This document shows positions 7,987-16,357 of a stretch of 64,000 bases of DNA, one piece after another (positions within the stretch are counted from its first letter, which is position 1; the number at the start of each line of letters is the position of its first letter). Source of the DNA: TH5896 sp049578985. GTDB lineage: Archaea > Thermoproteota > Nitrososphaeria > Nitrososphaerales > Nitrososphaeraceae. The DNA lies in NCBI GenBank assembly GCA_049578985.1, contig JBAUMZ010000185.1:1-64000 (forward strand). Reading direction: 5' to 3'. A program made the position numbers and the translations under genes. The notes beneath the pieces are model-generated. The model searched no databases and was not told the origin of the DNA. It saw only the letters and a list, made by a program, of their open reading frames with translations.

Positions 7987-8211
7987 CTAACATTCGGGCC
8001 ATCTAACCTTGTCTTTAGCTAAGTATTGCTTCATGTATTCTACCAATTCTGTATATGACTTCCATATTGGTGATACTCTGAATGAATATTATTGCTATCA
8101 GCCGCAGGCGTCATTCGACTTATTGCAATCTCGATAAGCCATTTTGTCTATATCTAAAGGTCTCACTGGACAGAAATGTAATTTACAATCAGGATAATCG
8201 AAATGTACCAT
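7987..8211 (-). pseudogene. Broken small Cys-containing protein gene
   Basis: From ATG 8211 a 37-residue frame with several Cys and His residues (CKLHFCPVRPLDIDKM, then RDCNK and DACG) runs to TGA. TAG and TAA follow within four codons. The same frame then reopens and gives another protein-like stretch ending SYTELVEYMKQYLAK...WPEC before TAG at 7987-7989. Two protein-like halves in one frame separated by three stops suggest a small gene recently lost by mutation, or a short gene (8098-8211) followed by its former tail. A TTAAAAT box lies about 28 bases before the ATG. Family not recognised. Confidence 0.4.
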
Positions 8212-8509
8212 TTTGACAATTAATGTTGTCAAATTTTAAGCAATTACTTATAGAACTTACCCTCACTTCATTACCTCTTTTCCCTGTATGCCAGATTCTC
8301 TTGAGCTACATTCCCAGACTCTTGGAATGAGACGTCCCATATAATGTATAACGCTAACCAGCATTCGCATTCAAAAAATAGTCGGTTCGATGCCATATAT
8401 CGGTTCTCTGACCACATAGCATGACATATTATTAATTTGTATGCTAGTCTTGTCCTTGAGAATCAAACGGGAGTATATATATATAATATTTTATAACATA
8501 ATCGTAGCA

Positions 8510-9757
8510 TTGAGGGATCAAAGAGCAACTGAGATATTTCAAAAAAATGAAAGGTTTCATATTGAAAAGGAATCCCCAATTTTCTTGTCTATCGTCATAC
8601 CTACCTATAATGAGCGAGAAAACATCATCAATCTTGTAAGAGATATAGCGGACAGGGTGCTTCCTAATGATATAAGGACAGAGATTTTGATAATTGATGA
8701 TAATTCTCCAGATGGAACTGGTTTTCTAGTAGATAATTTTGCACTAGAGAATAATTTAGATATAAACCATAACGAAAGTCTGACACTTACGATCAAAGTT
8801 ATTCATAGGCAGACACGGGATGGTTTGATATGTGCAGTACTTGATGGCGTCAAAGCATCAAGAGGCAAGAACATTCTAGTAATGGACGCCGATTTTTCAC
8901 ACCCTCCTCACCTTATACCACGTATAATAAGTGAACTCAAACACGAATCGAACTGTGTCGTGATTGGGTCAAGGTATGTAAAGGGGGGGACTACAGTAGG
9001 TGTACCATTAAAGAGGCTCCTCATTAGTTTTGGCGCAACCGGAATCGCAAGATATGGCCTCAATGTAAAGGAAGTTCGGGATCCAATGTCAGGTTTTTTT
9101 GCTTTACCACGTCATGTTTTAAAAGACATTGAATTCAATACCCAAGGGTTCAAGATATTGCTTGAAATATTGGTTAAGAAGCAAAGACATGTTACGGTAA
9201 AGGAGATTCCATATACTTTTACTGTTAGAAAATATGGGAATAGTAAGCTGGATCTGAAGGTCATGGTAGATTATACAAAGGGGATTTGGAGTCTGTATAA
9301 GTATGGAAGAAGATCACAACACAAATTAGCAAATTCAGAGCACAGAAGATCTGTATTATTCTTATCTAAAGCTGCGAGGTTCTTCACCGTTGGTGCTAGC
9401 GGGTTACTAATCAATTTCTTGATCTCTTTTTTACTTTCTAATGGGACCTTGGCTAACCTTTGGTATGTTCAAGCGACTGCAATCGGAATTGCTGTTTCAA
9501 TAACAACTAATTTCCTTTTGAACAAGATTTGGACTTTTGAAGACAAAAAGTTGTCCGTACTTTATACTTTGAAGCAATATGGTTTATTTCTGCTTTTCAG
9601 TTCTTTAGGCATCTCTATGCAGCTTACATTAATCTACCTAATGGTAGAGTCAGGAATGCCATACAACATATCGCTCATTTGTGCTGTAGCTGCAGCTTCA
9701 ATTAGTAATTTTATACTTAATAAAAAATGGACATTTGGGGAGAAAGTATGGGGCTGA
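8510..9757 (+). CDS. GT2 dolichol-phosphate mannosyltransferase fused to GtrA membrane domain
   Basis: The N-terminal half is a GT-A glycosyltransferase: SIVIPTYNERENI at about residue 27, DDNSPDGTG near 63 and the DAD nucleotide-sugar/metal motif (MDADFSHPP) near 125, all typical of dolichol-phosphate mannose synthase. The C-terminal half from about residue 287 is a GtrA-like domain with four hydrophobic segments, ending NFILNKKWTFG. It likely moves a sugar from GDP-mannose or a similar donor to a polyprenyl phosphate for surface glycosylation. The frame is open to 8441, but an AT-rich TATA region (8474-8490) lies inside that extension, so TTG 8510 is preferred. Confidence 0.8.
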   Translation: MRDQRATEIFQKNERFHIEKESPIFLSIVIPTYNERENIINLVRDIADRVLPNDIRTEILIIDDNSPDGTGFLVDNFALENNLDINHNESLTLTIKVIHRQTRDGLICAVLDGVKASRGKNILVMDADFSHPPHLIPRIISELKHESNCVVIGSRYVKGGTTVGVPLKRLLISFGATGIARYGLNVKEVRDPMSGFFALPRHVLKDIEFNTQGFKILLEILVKKQRHVTVKEIPYTFTVRKYGNSKLDLKVMVDYTKGIWSLYKYGRRSQHKLANSEHRRSVLFLSKAARFFTVGASGLLINFLISFLLSNGTLANLWYVQATAIGIAVSITTNFLLNKIWTFEDKKLSVLYTLKQYGLFLLFSSLGISMQLTLIYLMVESGMPYNISLICAVAAASISNFILNKKWTFGEKVWG

Positions 9758-10070
9758 TTCGCTCTCAAGAGCAAGGATTTTCGCTTGAAGATTGGACTGT
9801 TCTTACAAATTGGCGAGTTTATAAAAGATTCTCTATATTGCTAAGGGGGCAGAAAGCATTGATTGTATGGGAATTAGAACGTCTATTATAGCCGCCTAAA
9901 GAGAGTAATTCAAAGTAATCTTATTCTTCGAAATGGGAATTGGTCGGTTAACAGGACTGAACCCGCTTATAAACCAATTAATCTCACTGATAGAGGAGGT
10001 ACTGTAAGTCTATATCGATGGACTGCAGCCAAGGACCAATGAAAATCCTTGGTGAAAACAATGATGGGGC
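9758..10070. other. Intergenic region upstream of FTR1 regulatory elements
   Basis: No supported gene. The right part holds a hairpin with 7-bp perfect stems (CCAAGGA at 10029-10035 and TCCTTGG at 10046-10052) shortly before the palindrome at 10071. Confidence 0.45.
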
Positions 10071-10092
10071 AATATTAGGATATCCTAATATT
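10071..10092. promoter_or_regulatory. Perfect 22-bp palindrome with embedded TTAG-N6-CTAA
   Basis: All 22 bases from 10071 to 10092 are self-complementary around GATATC. The core at 10075-10088 is TTAG-GATATC-CTAA, the same half-site arrangement found before three other start codons nearby. It partly overlaps a TATA-like ATATTTAAA ending near 10095. A perfect dyad of this length is strong evidence for a protein-binding site. Confidence 0.65.
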
Positions 10093-10114
10093 TAAACAGT
10101 ATCATTTTTCACCT

Positions 10115-10171
10115 ATGAAAGCTATGACTAAGGGAGAAATCTATTTATTTGTGATTCTTAGGTTAGCCTAA
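10115..10171 (+). CDS. Possible 18-codon leader peptide before FTR1
   Basis: ATG 10115 opens an 18-residue frame ending TAA-TAG immediately before the FTR1 ATG and in the same frame. It starts about 25 bases after the TATA-like stretch next to the palindrome, as expected for a leaderless message. Its last codons lie inside the operator-like repeat at 10158-10171. It may be a short leader peptide, a former N-terminal extension, or chance. Confidence 0.22.
   Translation: MKAMTKGEIYLFVILRLA
10158..10171. promoter_or_regulatory. IdeR/DtxR-box-like site at FTR1 start
   Basis: TTAG-GTTAGC-CTAA matches the first 14 positions of the bacterial DtxR/IdeR consensus and ends three bases before ATG 10175. 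With a TATA-like TTTATTT at 10143-10149, the site would cover the transcription start of a leaderless message. Regulation of an iron permease by an iron-dependent DtxR-family repressor is biologically plausible. Confidence 0.55.
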
Positions 10172-10174
10172 TAG

Positions 10175-12568
10175 ATGAGTCTGAGCAGACGATTAACAAA
10201 ATCGTATTTTTTGGCGCTTTTGATTCTAGCGGCTGGTAATTTAATTATTCTTCCCTTATTTATCGATGATGGAATAGCACAACAATTAACCGAAAACCGA
10301 CAATCAGCAGATCCGCTTATCGCCTTCGTCAATCTAGAAAGGATTGGAACTCAACTTAATCTTACACAAATTAGTCTGAATAGTGGCGACATTGAATCTG
10401 CATTTCAACACGCCTATATTCCACATTCGATTACCTTTCCAGTAATTAAAGCCATATTAAGCAAAGATGACCCAGCTTCTTCGAAAAGTCTTGAAGGTCT
10501 GCTTACCGATCTTCCGATTAAGGTTCGTGCCTCAAATAGCCCAGATGGTACGATCGTATCTGAAGTTGCGACAATAAATAACCTGCTGAACAAAATCTCG
10601 AACTCAATAGTTGGACAAAGCTCTCTTGAAGATAATGGATTTGTCCTGCAGGCTTCAGCTGTGCTCCTTGAAGACGCGATTCTGTCCTATAAGCTGGTTA
10701 ACGCTTCTTCTGCCAAGGATGATGTTAATCTTCAGAATTCATTAGGATTAGTAAATAGGTCACTCTCAGATTTTGAAAGAGTTGCAGGCTCCGTTGATGA
10801 GCGGAGACGGGATGAAATTAGATCCTTCTATAATCAGATACAAGAAAGCATGAAAAATGATACACCGTTTGATAGTGTTGCAAGCGTCGCTTCTGCAATT
10901 GAACGTGACTTTACAGAGGAGCTAACTTTAAGTGGCGGCAGTGAAAGTACATCAGAACAGGCAAAATACTTTTCTACTATTAGGGATCTACTTAACAGTA
11001 CCATTGCATTTGTGAATGATGGTGAATATAAAGCTGCGGATGCAACTGCAATCAAAGCATATCTAGATAACTTCGAATATCTTGAGGCACCTATCGAAAA
11101 ATATGATGCTGACTTAATGTCAGAGATCGAAATAGAGATGAGAGAAGAGCTTCGTCATATGATAAGAGAGGAACGTTCTTTACAAGAGATTAATAGTTTT
11201 GTTACTGCGATCCTAGACAAATTGGATCAAGCTGAAGATTTACTGAAAAATGATCCTGAATATCGCTCGAACTTGAATATCAATACAACAGCTGGGGGAT
11301 CTTCACTTGCAAATATCCAAGGATTGCGGCAAGGATTCGGTACCTATACTGGAGAAATTCGGCAGATGGGAGAGACGGATGATCCAGCAAAGAAAGCTGT
11401 GAGAAACAACATAGACCAGATAAGATTGAAACTGAGCGAGATGCTTAGACTCTACGAGAGTAAGAATTATGAAGGTTCACTATTAGCCGCGCGATCCGCA
11501 TATCTAGATAGTTATGAGGGCGTTGAAGTTCCGCTAAGGCCAATAGACCCTGATTTCACACTTGAGATGGAGATTAAATTTGCTGAACTAAGGAACCTAC
11601 TTCAGCAAAATGTACCACTACAGGAAGTCGAAGCAAAGACCATAGAAATTAGAAGAGGTTTAGACGAATCAGAGAGGCTTGTGTCCGGAGTGGGAATTGT
11701 GGCACCTGCGATTGCATTTTCGACTTCCTTTTCAATCATATTTAGAGAAGGTCTTGAATCGGCCTTAATAATAGGTGCCATTCTCACGTACCTGGAAGCG
11801 TCAAGAAATACTCGCTTCAAAAGGCATGTCTACTACGGGATTCTAATTGCAGTGGTTGCTACAGCTGCAACTTGGTTTGTGGCACAATATATAATTGAAA
11901 TTTCTGGAGCGAACAGAGAACTAATAGAGGCTGTGGCTGGCCTTTCAGCCGTAGCAGTTCTTTTCTGGGTGAGCTTTTGGGTCCTAAACAAGATCGAAAC
12001 CAAGAAATGGATCGAATTTGTTAAAGCAAAGGTCTGGAAGGCCACTACAGCGGGAAGTGTAATTGTATTTGTTGCTCTCGCATTTTTCACGGTTTATAGA
12101 GAAGGATTTGAGACCGTTTTGTTTTACCAAGCCATGCTATCCTTTGCAAGGTACATGGAGTTATACGTTATTGCAGGTATGGTCATAGGACTAGCGGCGA
12201 TCATTGGTGTAGCTATTTTAATCAACAGGCTTGGCAGAAGATTGCCGTTAAGGGTACTCTTTGCCTTGACCATGGGAATTGGAGCGTACATGTCCATAGC
12301 ATTCATGGGCAATGCGGTTAGAGAATTGCAAGAATTGGGAATAGTGTCTACTACTCCACTGGTCGGCATAGTTCCTAGATTGGATATTAATCTGGCTACC
12401 ATGACAGGTATCCATCCCACACTAGAATCCGTAATTGCTCAAATTGTTCTCCTTTCCATATACGTGATAGGTTCGCTCTATATACTGGTTCTGAAGCCAC
12501 GAAGACAGAAAGCCATCGAGAGTGCACGAAAATCTATGACAGATCTACAAGGAAAGAAAGGTGGATGA
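10175..12568 (+). CDS. FTR1-family high-affinity iron permease with large extracellular domain
   Basis: The 797-residue protein starts with a signal-anchor (about residues 10-30), continues with roughly 470 residues of acidic, mainly helical extracytoplasmic sequence, and ends with the FTR1 permease domain of about seven membrane helices. Both iron-binding REGxE motifs are present: FREGLES near residue 522 and YREGFET near 642. The extracellular part contains an internal duplication (AYLDNFEYLEAP near 292 and AYLDSYEGVEVP near 442, each followed by similar helices). It should transport ferric or oxidised ferrous iron across the membrane. The upstream DtxR-like sites suggest iron control. No multicopper oxidase partner is adjacent. 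Confidence 0.9.
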   Translation: MSLSRRLTKSYFLALLILAAGNLIILPLFIDDGIAQQLTENRQSADPLIAFVNLERIGTQLNLTQISLNSGDIESAFQHAYIPHSITFPVIKAILSKDDPASSKSLEGLLTDLPIKVRASNSPDGTIVSEVATINNLLNKISNSIVGQSSLEDNGFVLQASAVLLEDAILSYKLVNASSAKDDVNLQNSLGLVNRSLSDFERVAGSVDERRRDEIRSFYNQIQESMKNDTPFDSVASVASAIERDFTEELTLSGGSESTSEQAKYFSTIRDLLNSTIAFVNDGEYKAADATAIKAYLDNFEYLEAPIEKYDADLMSEIEIEMREELRHMIREERSLQEINSFVTAILDKLDQAEDLLKNDPEYRSNLNINTTAGGSSLANIQGLRQGFGTYTGEIRQMGETDDPAKKAVRNNIDQIRLKLSEMLRLYESKNYEGSLLAARSAYLDSYEGVEVPLRPIDPDFTLEMEIKFAELRNLLQQNVPLQEVEAKTIEIRRGLDESERLVSGVGIVAPAIAFSTSFSIIFREGLESALIIGAILTYLEASRNTRFKRHVYYGILIAVVATAATWFVAQYIIEISGANRELIEAVAGLSAVAVLFWVSFWVLNKIETKKWIEFVKAKVWKATTAGSVIVFVALAFFTVYREGFETVLFYQAMLSFARYMELYVIAGMVIGLAAIIGVAILINRLGRRLPLRVLFALTMGIGAYMSIAFMGNAVRELQELGIVSTTPLVGIVPRLDINLATMTGIHPTLESVIAQIVLLSIYVIGSLYILVLKPRRQKAIESARKSMTDLQGKKGG

Positions 12569-12813
12569 ACTAGTAATAGTTTGAGACATCAAAAAGAGCG
12601 AGGTATATTCGCTAAATACAATCTATGGAGATTTGCTACATGCCATTAAATTTGGTTGCTATTTATAGTATGAATACCTATGCAAGATGCTTTGAATGCC
12701 GCTTCTTTAACCATCCAAAGTAAATCTTTCAATACTGGGTAGACCGACCACTTGCATCGATCAAAAATAATAAATTAACTTCTGGTAATTGATTTCTTAC
12801 TAACCTGCTAAAG

Positions 12814-13158
12814 ATGAGATCTAGAACTAAAGAGAAAGGAAAGCATGCCCACTCCACACACTATCGAAGATTGGTATGGGAGAATATAGTGTGGCCTCTC
12901 ATCATTCAGGTAAATCGTCCTTATTTTACACTTGAAGAATATCAGTACAAAAGGAATGAATTTTGTAAAATTAATGACGTCCCTGTATCCAAGCTATCTG
13001 GTGGATTAGTGTCATTGATTATAAAGGATATCCTGAAGAAGGATTATGAGCACAGAACTTGGATTTACTCAATTCATTATAGGCTTATTCCTTATATGCG
13101 CAAAAAAATGAAGCTTGAATATGGTCTCGCAGTTAGGGAATCATTGGGAAAACGATAA
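12814..13158 (+). CDS. Conserved-looking basic hypothetical protein
   Basis: The 114-residue product is basic (Lys/Arg-rich ends) with a central LIIKDILKKDY helix and several Tyr/His residues, and no membrane segment. An AATAATAAATTA stretch at about 12765-12778 could be its TATA box, giving a short leader. The composition looks coding, but I do not recognise a family. It follows the FTR1 gene with a 245-base gap and is probably transcribed separately. Confidence 0.5.
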   Translation: MRSRTKEKGKHAHSTHYRRLVWENIVWPLIIQVNRPYFTLEEYQYKRNEFCKINDVPVSKLSGGLVSLIIKDILKKDYEHRTWIYSIHYRLIPYMRKKMKLEYGLAVRESLGKR

Positions 13159-13581
13159 GAGTAGATTCAGAAATAATTGTTTATCATGCAGTCGCAATTT
13201 AACGCTAGCGACTATAACAAAGGAGTTGGATTTTCATAAATACTTAATGACTACTGGTAGGATTTTAACTAACTTGAACTGTACCATGAAATATGCAAGA
13301 CCACTATAGCCCTATTTTATTTCATGGCGTCTACTCGCCACTGCTCATTGTCACTAATTTGGCCTATACCAAATGCCATTAATGCGAACACAATACCCCC
13401 TTCACAGGCCTACTGAACCATTCCACGCCCAATTTCATTCCCCCAGAAGATTCTGTATCGAGAAATCCTGGCGGCCAAAAAGTCGTAACTATGCTTGGTT
13501 TTAAGGTCCCAACAACTTTGAACGTATAGTTGATGGCCATATCTTTAACTAGTATGTGCTTGTATAAAACACGAGCAAGAG
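13159..13581. other. Intergenic region, possible gene debris
   Basis: No gene I can support with confidence. The minus strand between about 13380 and 13550 translates to a protein-like stretch (FKVVGTLKPSIVTTFWPP and following residues) that might be a remnant of an extracellular protein, but it continues into the zinc-finger gene on the other strand and has no supported promoter. Confidence 0.35.
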
Positions 13582-13737
13582 GTGTACTCCACAGCCGGAA
13601 CTCCTGAATCTCGATATGGACACAAGAAGACAGTTTGTAGTATTTGTGGGAAAGATTTTGAATCGGAAGAAACATTGAATATCCACAAAAGAATAGAACA
13701 TAGCGAATCTAGCCATGCACCAGCCTGTGTAGCATAG
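13582..13737 (+). CDS. Tiny C2H2 zinc-finger protein
   Basis: A 51-residue frame from GTG 13582 contains one classical finger, CSICGKDFESEETLNIHK followed by the second His four residues after Arg-Ile-Glu (H-x4-H). The Cys and His ligands and the conserved Phe and Leu positions are all intact. A GTATAAAAC box at 13562-13570 is slightly close for the GTG, but no other in-frame start exists before the finger. Like the protein at 7712, it is one of the small single-finger proteins typical of this archaeal phylum. It is convergent with the aMBF1 gene. Confidence 0.6.
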   Translation: MYSTAGTPESRYGHKKTVCSICGKDFESEETLNIHKRIEHSESSHAPACVA

Positions 13738-13814
13738 ATTTCTCTATATTTTTATTTTTCTTGACCGGAGTTTGGGCTTCCTCCTATCGAATAGGCACTT
13801 CGACGCCTACCGAT

Positions 13815-14300
13815 CTATTCTTGTACGTCATCAGCTGATACGTATAATTTGATTTGGAGATACCGTTCAAGCTTTTTTGCTAGCAACTCGTCTGGCTTCA
13901 ATGCCCCTGTCTCTACCTTCTTAAGGAGCGAAGCCTTTTCACTCATCTTTATACCCAGCTGTTCATGGGTAAACCCCTTTTTCATACGTGCCTCTCGAAT
14001 CATTCTTCCAAAATCTTGTGATAGAAATGTTTCGTCGGTAAGCTTGATTCTATTATTTGGATATCCTCGTTTCTTGACTATTGGCTGGTTTTTAGTAAGA
14101 GGTCGGTTAAATATTGATTGTGTCGAAGGATTTATCGGTGGCTTATTGGTTTTAGTAATTCCTGGATCGTAGGGCTTTCCACGTTTAGAACACTGAAAAC
14201 ACACTCTAAATATCGTTCCTTCAATCACTACTGTCTTAAGATTCTCGTTGAACTGTCGCCCGCATACTTCGCAATATGATGGTGACGACGATGTTGGCAA
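13815..14300 (-). CDS. Archaeal multiprotein bridging factor 1 (aMBF1)
   Basis: The 161-residue protein has an N-terminal zinc ribbon (CEVCG near residue 9 and CFQC near 34) and a C-terminal Cro/CI-type helix-turn-helix (FGRMIREARMKKGFTHEQLGIKMSEKASLLKKVETG), the arrangement of archaeal MBF1. The linker is Pro/Lys/Asn-rich. aMBF1 binds ribosomal small subunits and transcription machinery in other archaea, linking translation and transcription. It lies 27 bases downstream of the AbrB-PhoU gene and may be its operon partner. Confidence 0.9.
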   Translation of the reverse strand: MPTSSSPSYCEVCGRQFNENLKTVVIEGTIFRVCFQCSKRGKPYDPGITKTNKPPINPSTQSIFNRPLTKNQPIVKKRGYPNNRIKLTDETFLSQDFGRMIREARMKKGFTHEQLGIKMSEKASLLKKVETGALKPDELLAKKLERYLQIKLYVSADDVQE

Positions 14301-14327
14301 GTTAAATAGCCCCTTAGATAATCCTGT

Positions 14328-15407
14328 TTAACCTTTCTTTAAAGTTTGCTGGACCGTCATATTGAGTACGATTTCTGCGATATCGCTCGAGTATTCTGCG
14401 ACCCGTCGAAGGTTTTCAGTTATGATTTTTACTCGATAAATATCATTCATGTTCCTCAAATTGCTTAAACCATTCATGATTGACTTTTCTAAATAGTCTA
14501 TTTCTCGCGCCTTCTCGATTGCCTTGTCAGCTGAATTATAATCCTGTTTAAACATAGACAAACAGGCTTCATCCAATACACCCAAAGCAAAATTGCTCAT
14601 TACAGTAATCCTTTTCACGATATCTAGATTGACCGGTCGCTTGGAATCTATTAGCTCTTTAGCTATTAACACCGCATGATCTGCTATTCTTTCCGCAAAT
14701 TTAGTAATTAATCTATAACCCAAGCAGCTCCTAGAGTCTTGCAAACCAATTTCACTAAGCAGATATTCGTTCTTGATTGCAATATTTAGCTGCCTAACTA
14801 TGTAAAAGCTAAACCGGTCAACTTCATCATCTGACTTAAGCACTTCCCTAGCTAACTCTAAATTGTTCTCCTTCATTGAAAGCATGACGTCAGCATGCAT
14901 CGACTTGGCAATAAGTATCATTCTCTTGAAAGCTGCGTCAACCGATAAATCCAGTAAATTGATTAGGACTTGCAATGTCATTCCACTGGCAGAGTCTGCA
15001 ATAATCTCTGTCCCCATCAAAAGTCGTCGTACTAAATCCTTGATTACTTCTCGTTGATCACTAGTTAATCTGTTATTTTCTTTTGGAAAAATGTGAATCA
15101 TGTGATAGCCGAGGAAATAAAGAGAAACCAATTTTCTAGCAAGATAGTATGGATTGTTCTCCTTAAGTACTTCTATTGTAGCTCCCCTCTGCTCCCGTAT
15201 CGATCTACGCGAGGCAGGGGAGATCTGCAAGAATGAGTTTCCTTGTCTCGAAATCAAGACGTGATCTCCCTGTTTGAGCCCTAACTCTTGAATCCATCTC
15301 TTAGGTAAAGATACAATAAAAGATGAGCCCCCTGTATATTGTATCTTTCGGGTCTCTTCCCTTTGATCAGAAGACTGTCTATTTTCCGTCGATGCCACCG
15401 CAAACAC
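14328..15407 (-). CDS. AbrB/SpoVT-domain PhoU-like phosphate regulator
   Basis: Residues about 18-62 form an AbrB/SpoVT DNA-binding domain (RKIQYTGGSSFIVSLPKRW, then LGLKQGDHVLI). The remaining 290 residues are the helical PhoU-like region in two halves, with conserved SDDEVDRFSFYIVRQL and RIADHAVLIA segments. Archaeal proteins of this layout are predicted regulators of phosphate uptake. Translation starts at GTG 15407, with a TATA-like ATATATAGT (complement, about 15420-15428) 15-20 bases upstream. It is divergent from the PUA-NAC pair and shares a short promoter region with it. No Pst transporter is nearby. Confidence 0.85.
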   Translation of the reverse strand: MFAVASTENRQSSDQREETRKIQYTGGSSFIVSLPKRWIQELGLKQGDHVLISRQGNSFLQISPASRRSIREQRGATIEVLKENNPYYLARKLVSLYFLGYHMIHIFPKENNRLTSDQREVIKDLVRRLLMGTEIIADSASGMTLQVLINLLDLSVDAAFKRMILIAKSMHADVMLSMKENNLELAREVLKSDDEVDRFSFYIVRQLNIAIKNEYLLSEIGLQDSRSCLGYRLITKFAERIADHAVLIAKELIDSKRPVNLDIVKRITVMSNFALGVLDEACLSMFKQDYNSADKAIEKAREIDYLEKSIMNGLSNLRNMNDIYRVKIITENLRRVAEYSSDIAEIVLNMTVQQTLKKG

Positions 15408-15484
15408 TAGTCAGTTTAACTATATATTTGTATTTTTTCCTATATAGATCATTTAATCAAAAACATATTTATCCAAACATTCCA

Positions 15485-15985
15485 GTGAAAGTCCTATTGG
15501 ATGTTATTTCTGTGGACCCTCGAGAGAAAATTCGACATCATTTGAATGCATTATTCGGTACTTATTTTAACCTCCCAAAATCAACTACGTTCATCTATTC
15601 AAGAAGAACGGGACGCATTAAGAGCTTTAGCTTTGACAATCAACTGGCTGGGACTTTAAGGACTGACGGTGGAATAGCTTTAACACTTTCAGGAGCTGAA
15701 ATATTGATGAAGAACCAGCAATTTAAAACTAATTGTGTTATCCCAATTCAGGAGGCTGTTCCGTTCGTTAGCGAAGGACGCTCCCTTTTTTGCAAACACG
15801 TAAAATGGTGTGGGTCTAACGTAAAAGTTGGGTCAGACGTTGTAGTTATAGATGATAACGATAAGATTTTGGCTGTAGGACGTGCAAGAATTGCGTCGAA
15901 TATGATGAAAGGATTTGATGCCGGGGTTGCGGTAAGGGTTAGACAAGGAATAAAAAGCGGAACAAGTACAGAGGGATTTGTATGA
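15485..15985 (+). CDS. PUA-domain RNA-binding protein (COG2016/Tma20-like)
   Basis: The 166-residue product ends with a PUA domain: EAVPFVSEGRSLFCKHV, then GSDVVVIDDNDKILAVGRARIASNMM and GVAVRVRQG. The N-terminal 80 residues match the pre-PUA region of archaeal COG2016 proteins, predicted to associate with ribosomes like Tma20/MCT-1. The frame is open upstream to 15323, but a CATATTTATC box at 15464-15473 supports GTG 15485 as a leaderless start and avoids overlap with the divergent PhoU-like gene. Its last four bases overlap the NAC gene, indicating an operon devoted to nascent-chain and ribosome functions. Confidence 0.8.
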   Translation: MKVLLDVISVDPREKIRHHLNALFGTYFNLPKSTTFIYSRRTGRIKSFSFDNQLAGTLRTDGGIALTLSGAEILMKNQQFKTNCVIPIQEAVPFVSEGRSLFCKHVKWCGSNVKVGSDVVVIDDNDKILAVGRARIASNMMKGFDAGVAVRVRQGIKSGTSTEGFV

Positions 15986-16320
15986 TGCGAGGCGGTAACC
16001 GCGAGATGAGACGTATGTTAGACAAGATGGGACTAGAGATGAAAGAAATGGGAGAAATTGAAGAGGTCGTTATTCGAACAGAAACTAAAGAATTTTATCT
16101 TATTAAACCGCAGGTAGTTGAAATGAAAGGAAAGGATAGCACCATTTTTCAGGTAGTTGCAACAGATATTGAAGAAAGAGAAAAGGAAGTTCCCTCGTTC
16201 AGAGAGGAGGATGTTGTGCTGGTAATGCAACAAGCGAGCGTCAGTAAGGATAGAGCTATTCAAGCACTTACCGATTCAAAGGGCGATCTAGCTCAAGCAA
16301 TAATTAATCTGACGACCTGA
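15982..16320 (+). CDS. Nascent polypeptide-associated complex protein (archaeal NAC)
   Basis: The 112-residue protein has a Met/Arg-rich N terminus that would contact the ribosome, a central NAC domain (EIEEVVIRTETKEFYLIKPQVV) and a C-terminal UBA domain (VVLVMQQASVSKDRAIQALTDSKGDLAQAI). Homodimeric archaeal NAC binds nascent chains at the tunnel exit. It overlaps the preceding PUA gene by ATGA. Convergent gatB lies 36 bases downstream. Confidence 0.95.
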   Translation: MMRGGNREMRRMLDKMGLEMKEMGEIEEVVIRTETKEFYLIKPQVVEMKGKDSTIFQVVATDIEEREKEVPSFREEDVVLVMQQASVSKDRAIQALTDSKGDLAQAIINLTT

Positions 16321-16335
16321 CTAACGGGGGGGGAA

Positions 16336-16357
16336 GAGGGATGTACCTCTATCCCTC
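16336..16357. terminator. Inverted repeat between convergent NAC and gatB
   Basis: GAGGGAT (16336-16342) pairs with ATCCCTC (16351-16357) in the short gap between convergent genes, touching the gatB stop codon. It may mark transcription ends for both strands. Archaea do not need hairpins for termination, so this role is only possible. Confidence 0.35.

Noticed and set aside
13379..13675. 98-codon minus-strand frame
   Set aside because: Protein-like in its second half, but antisense to the well-supported zinc-finger gene and without a promoter; mentioned only as possible debris.
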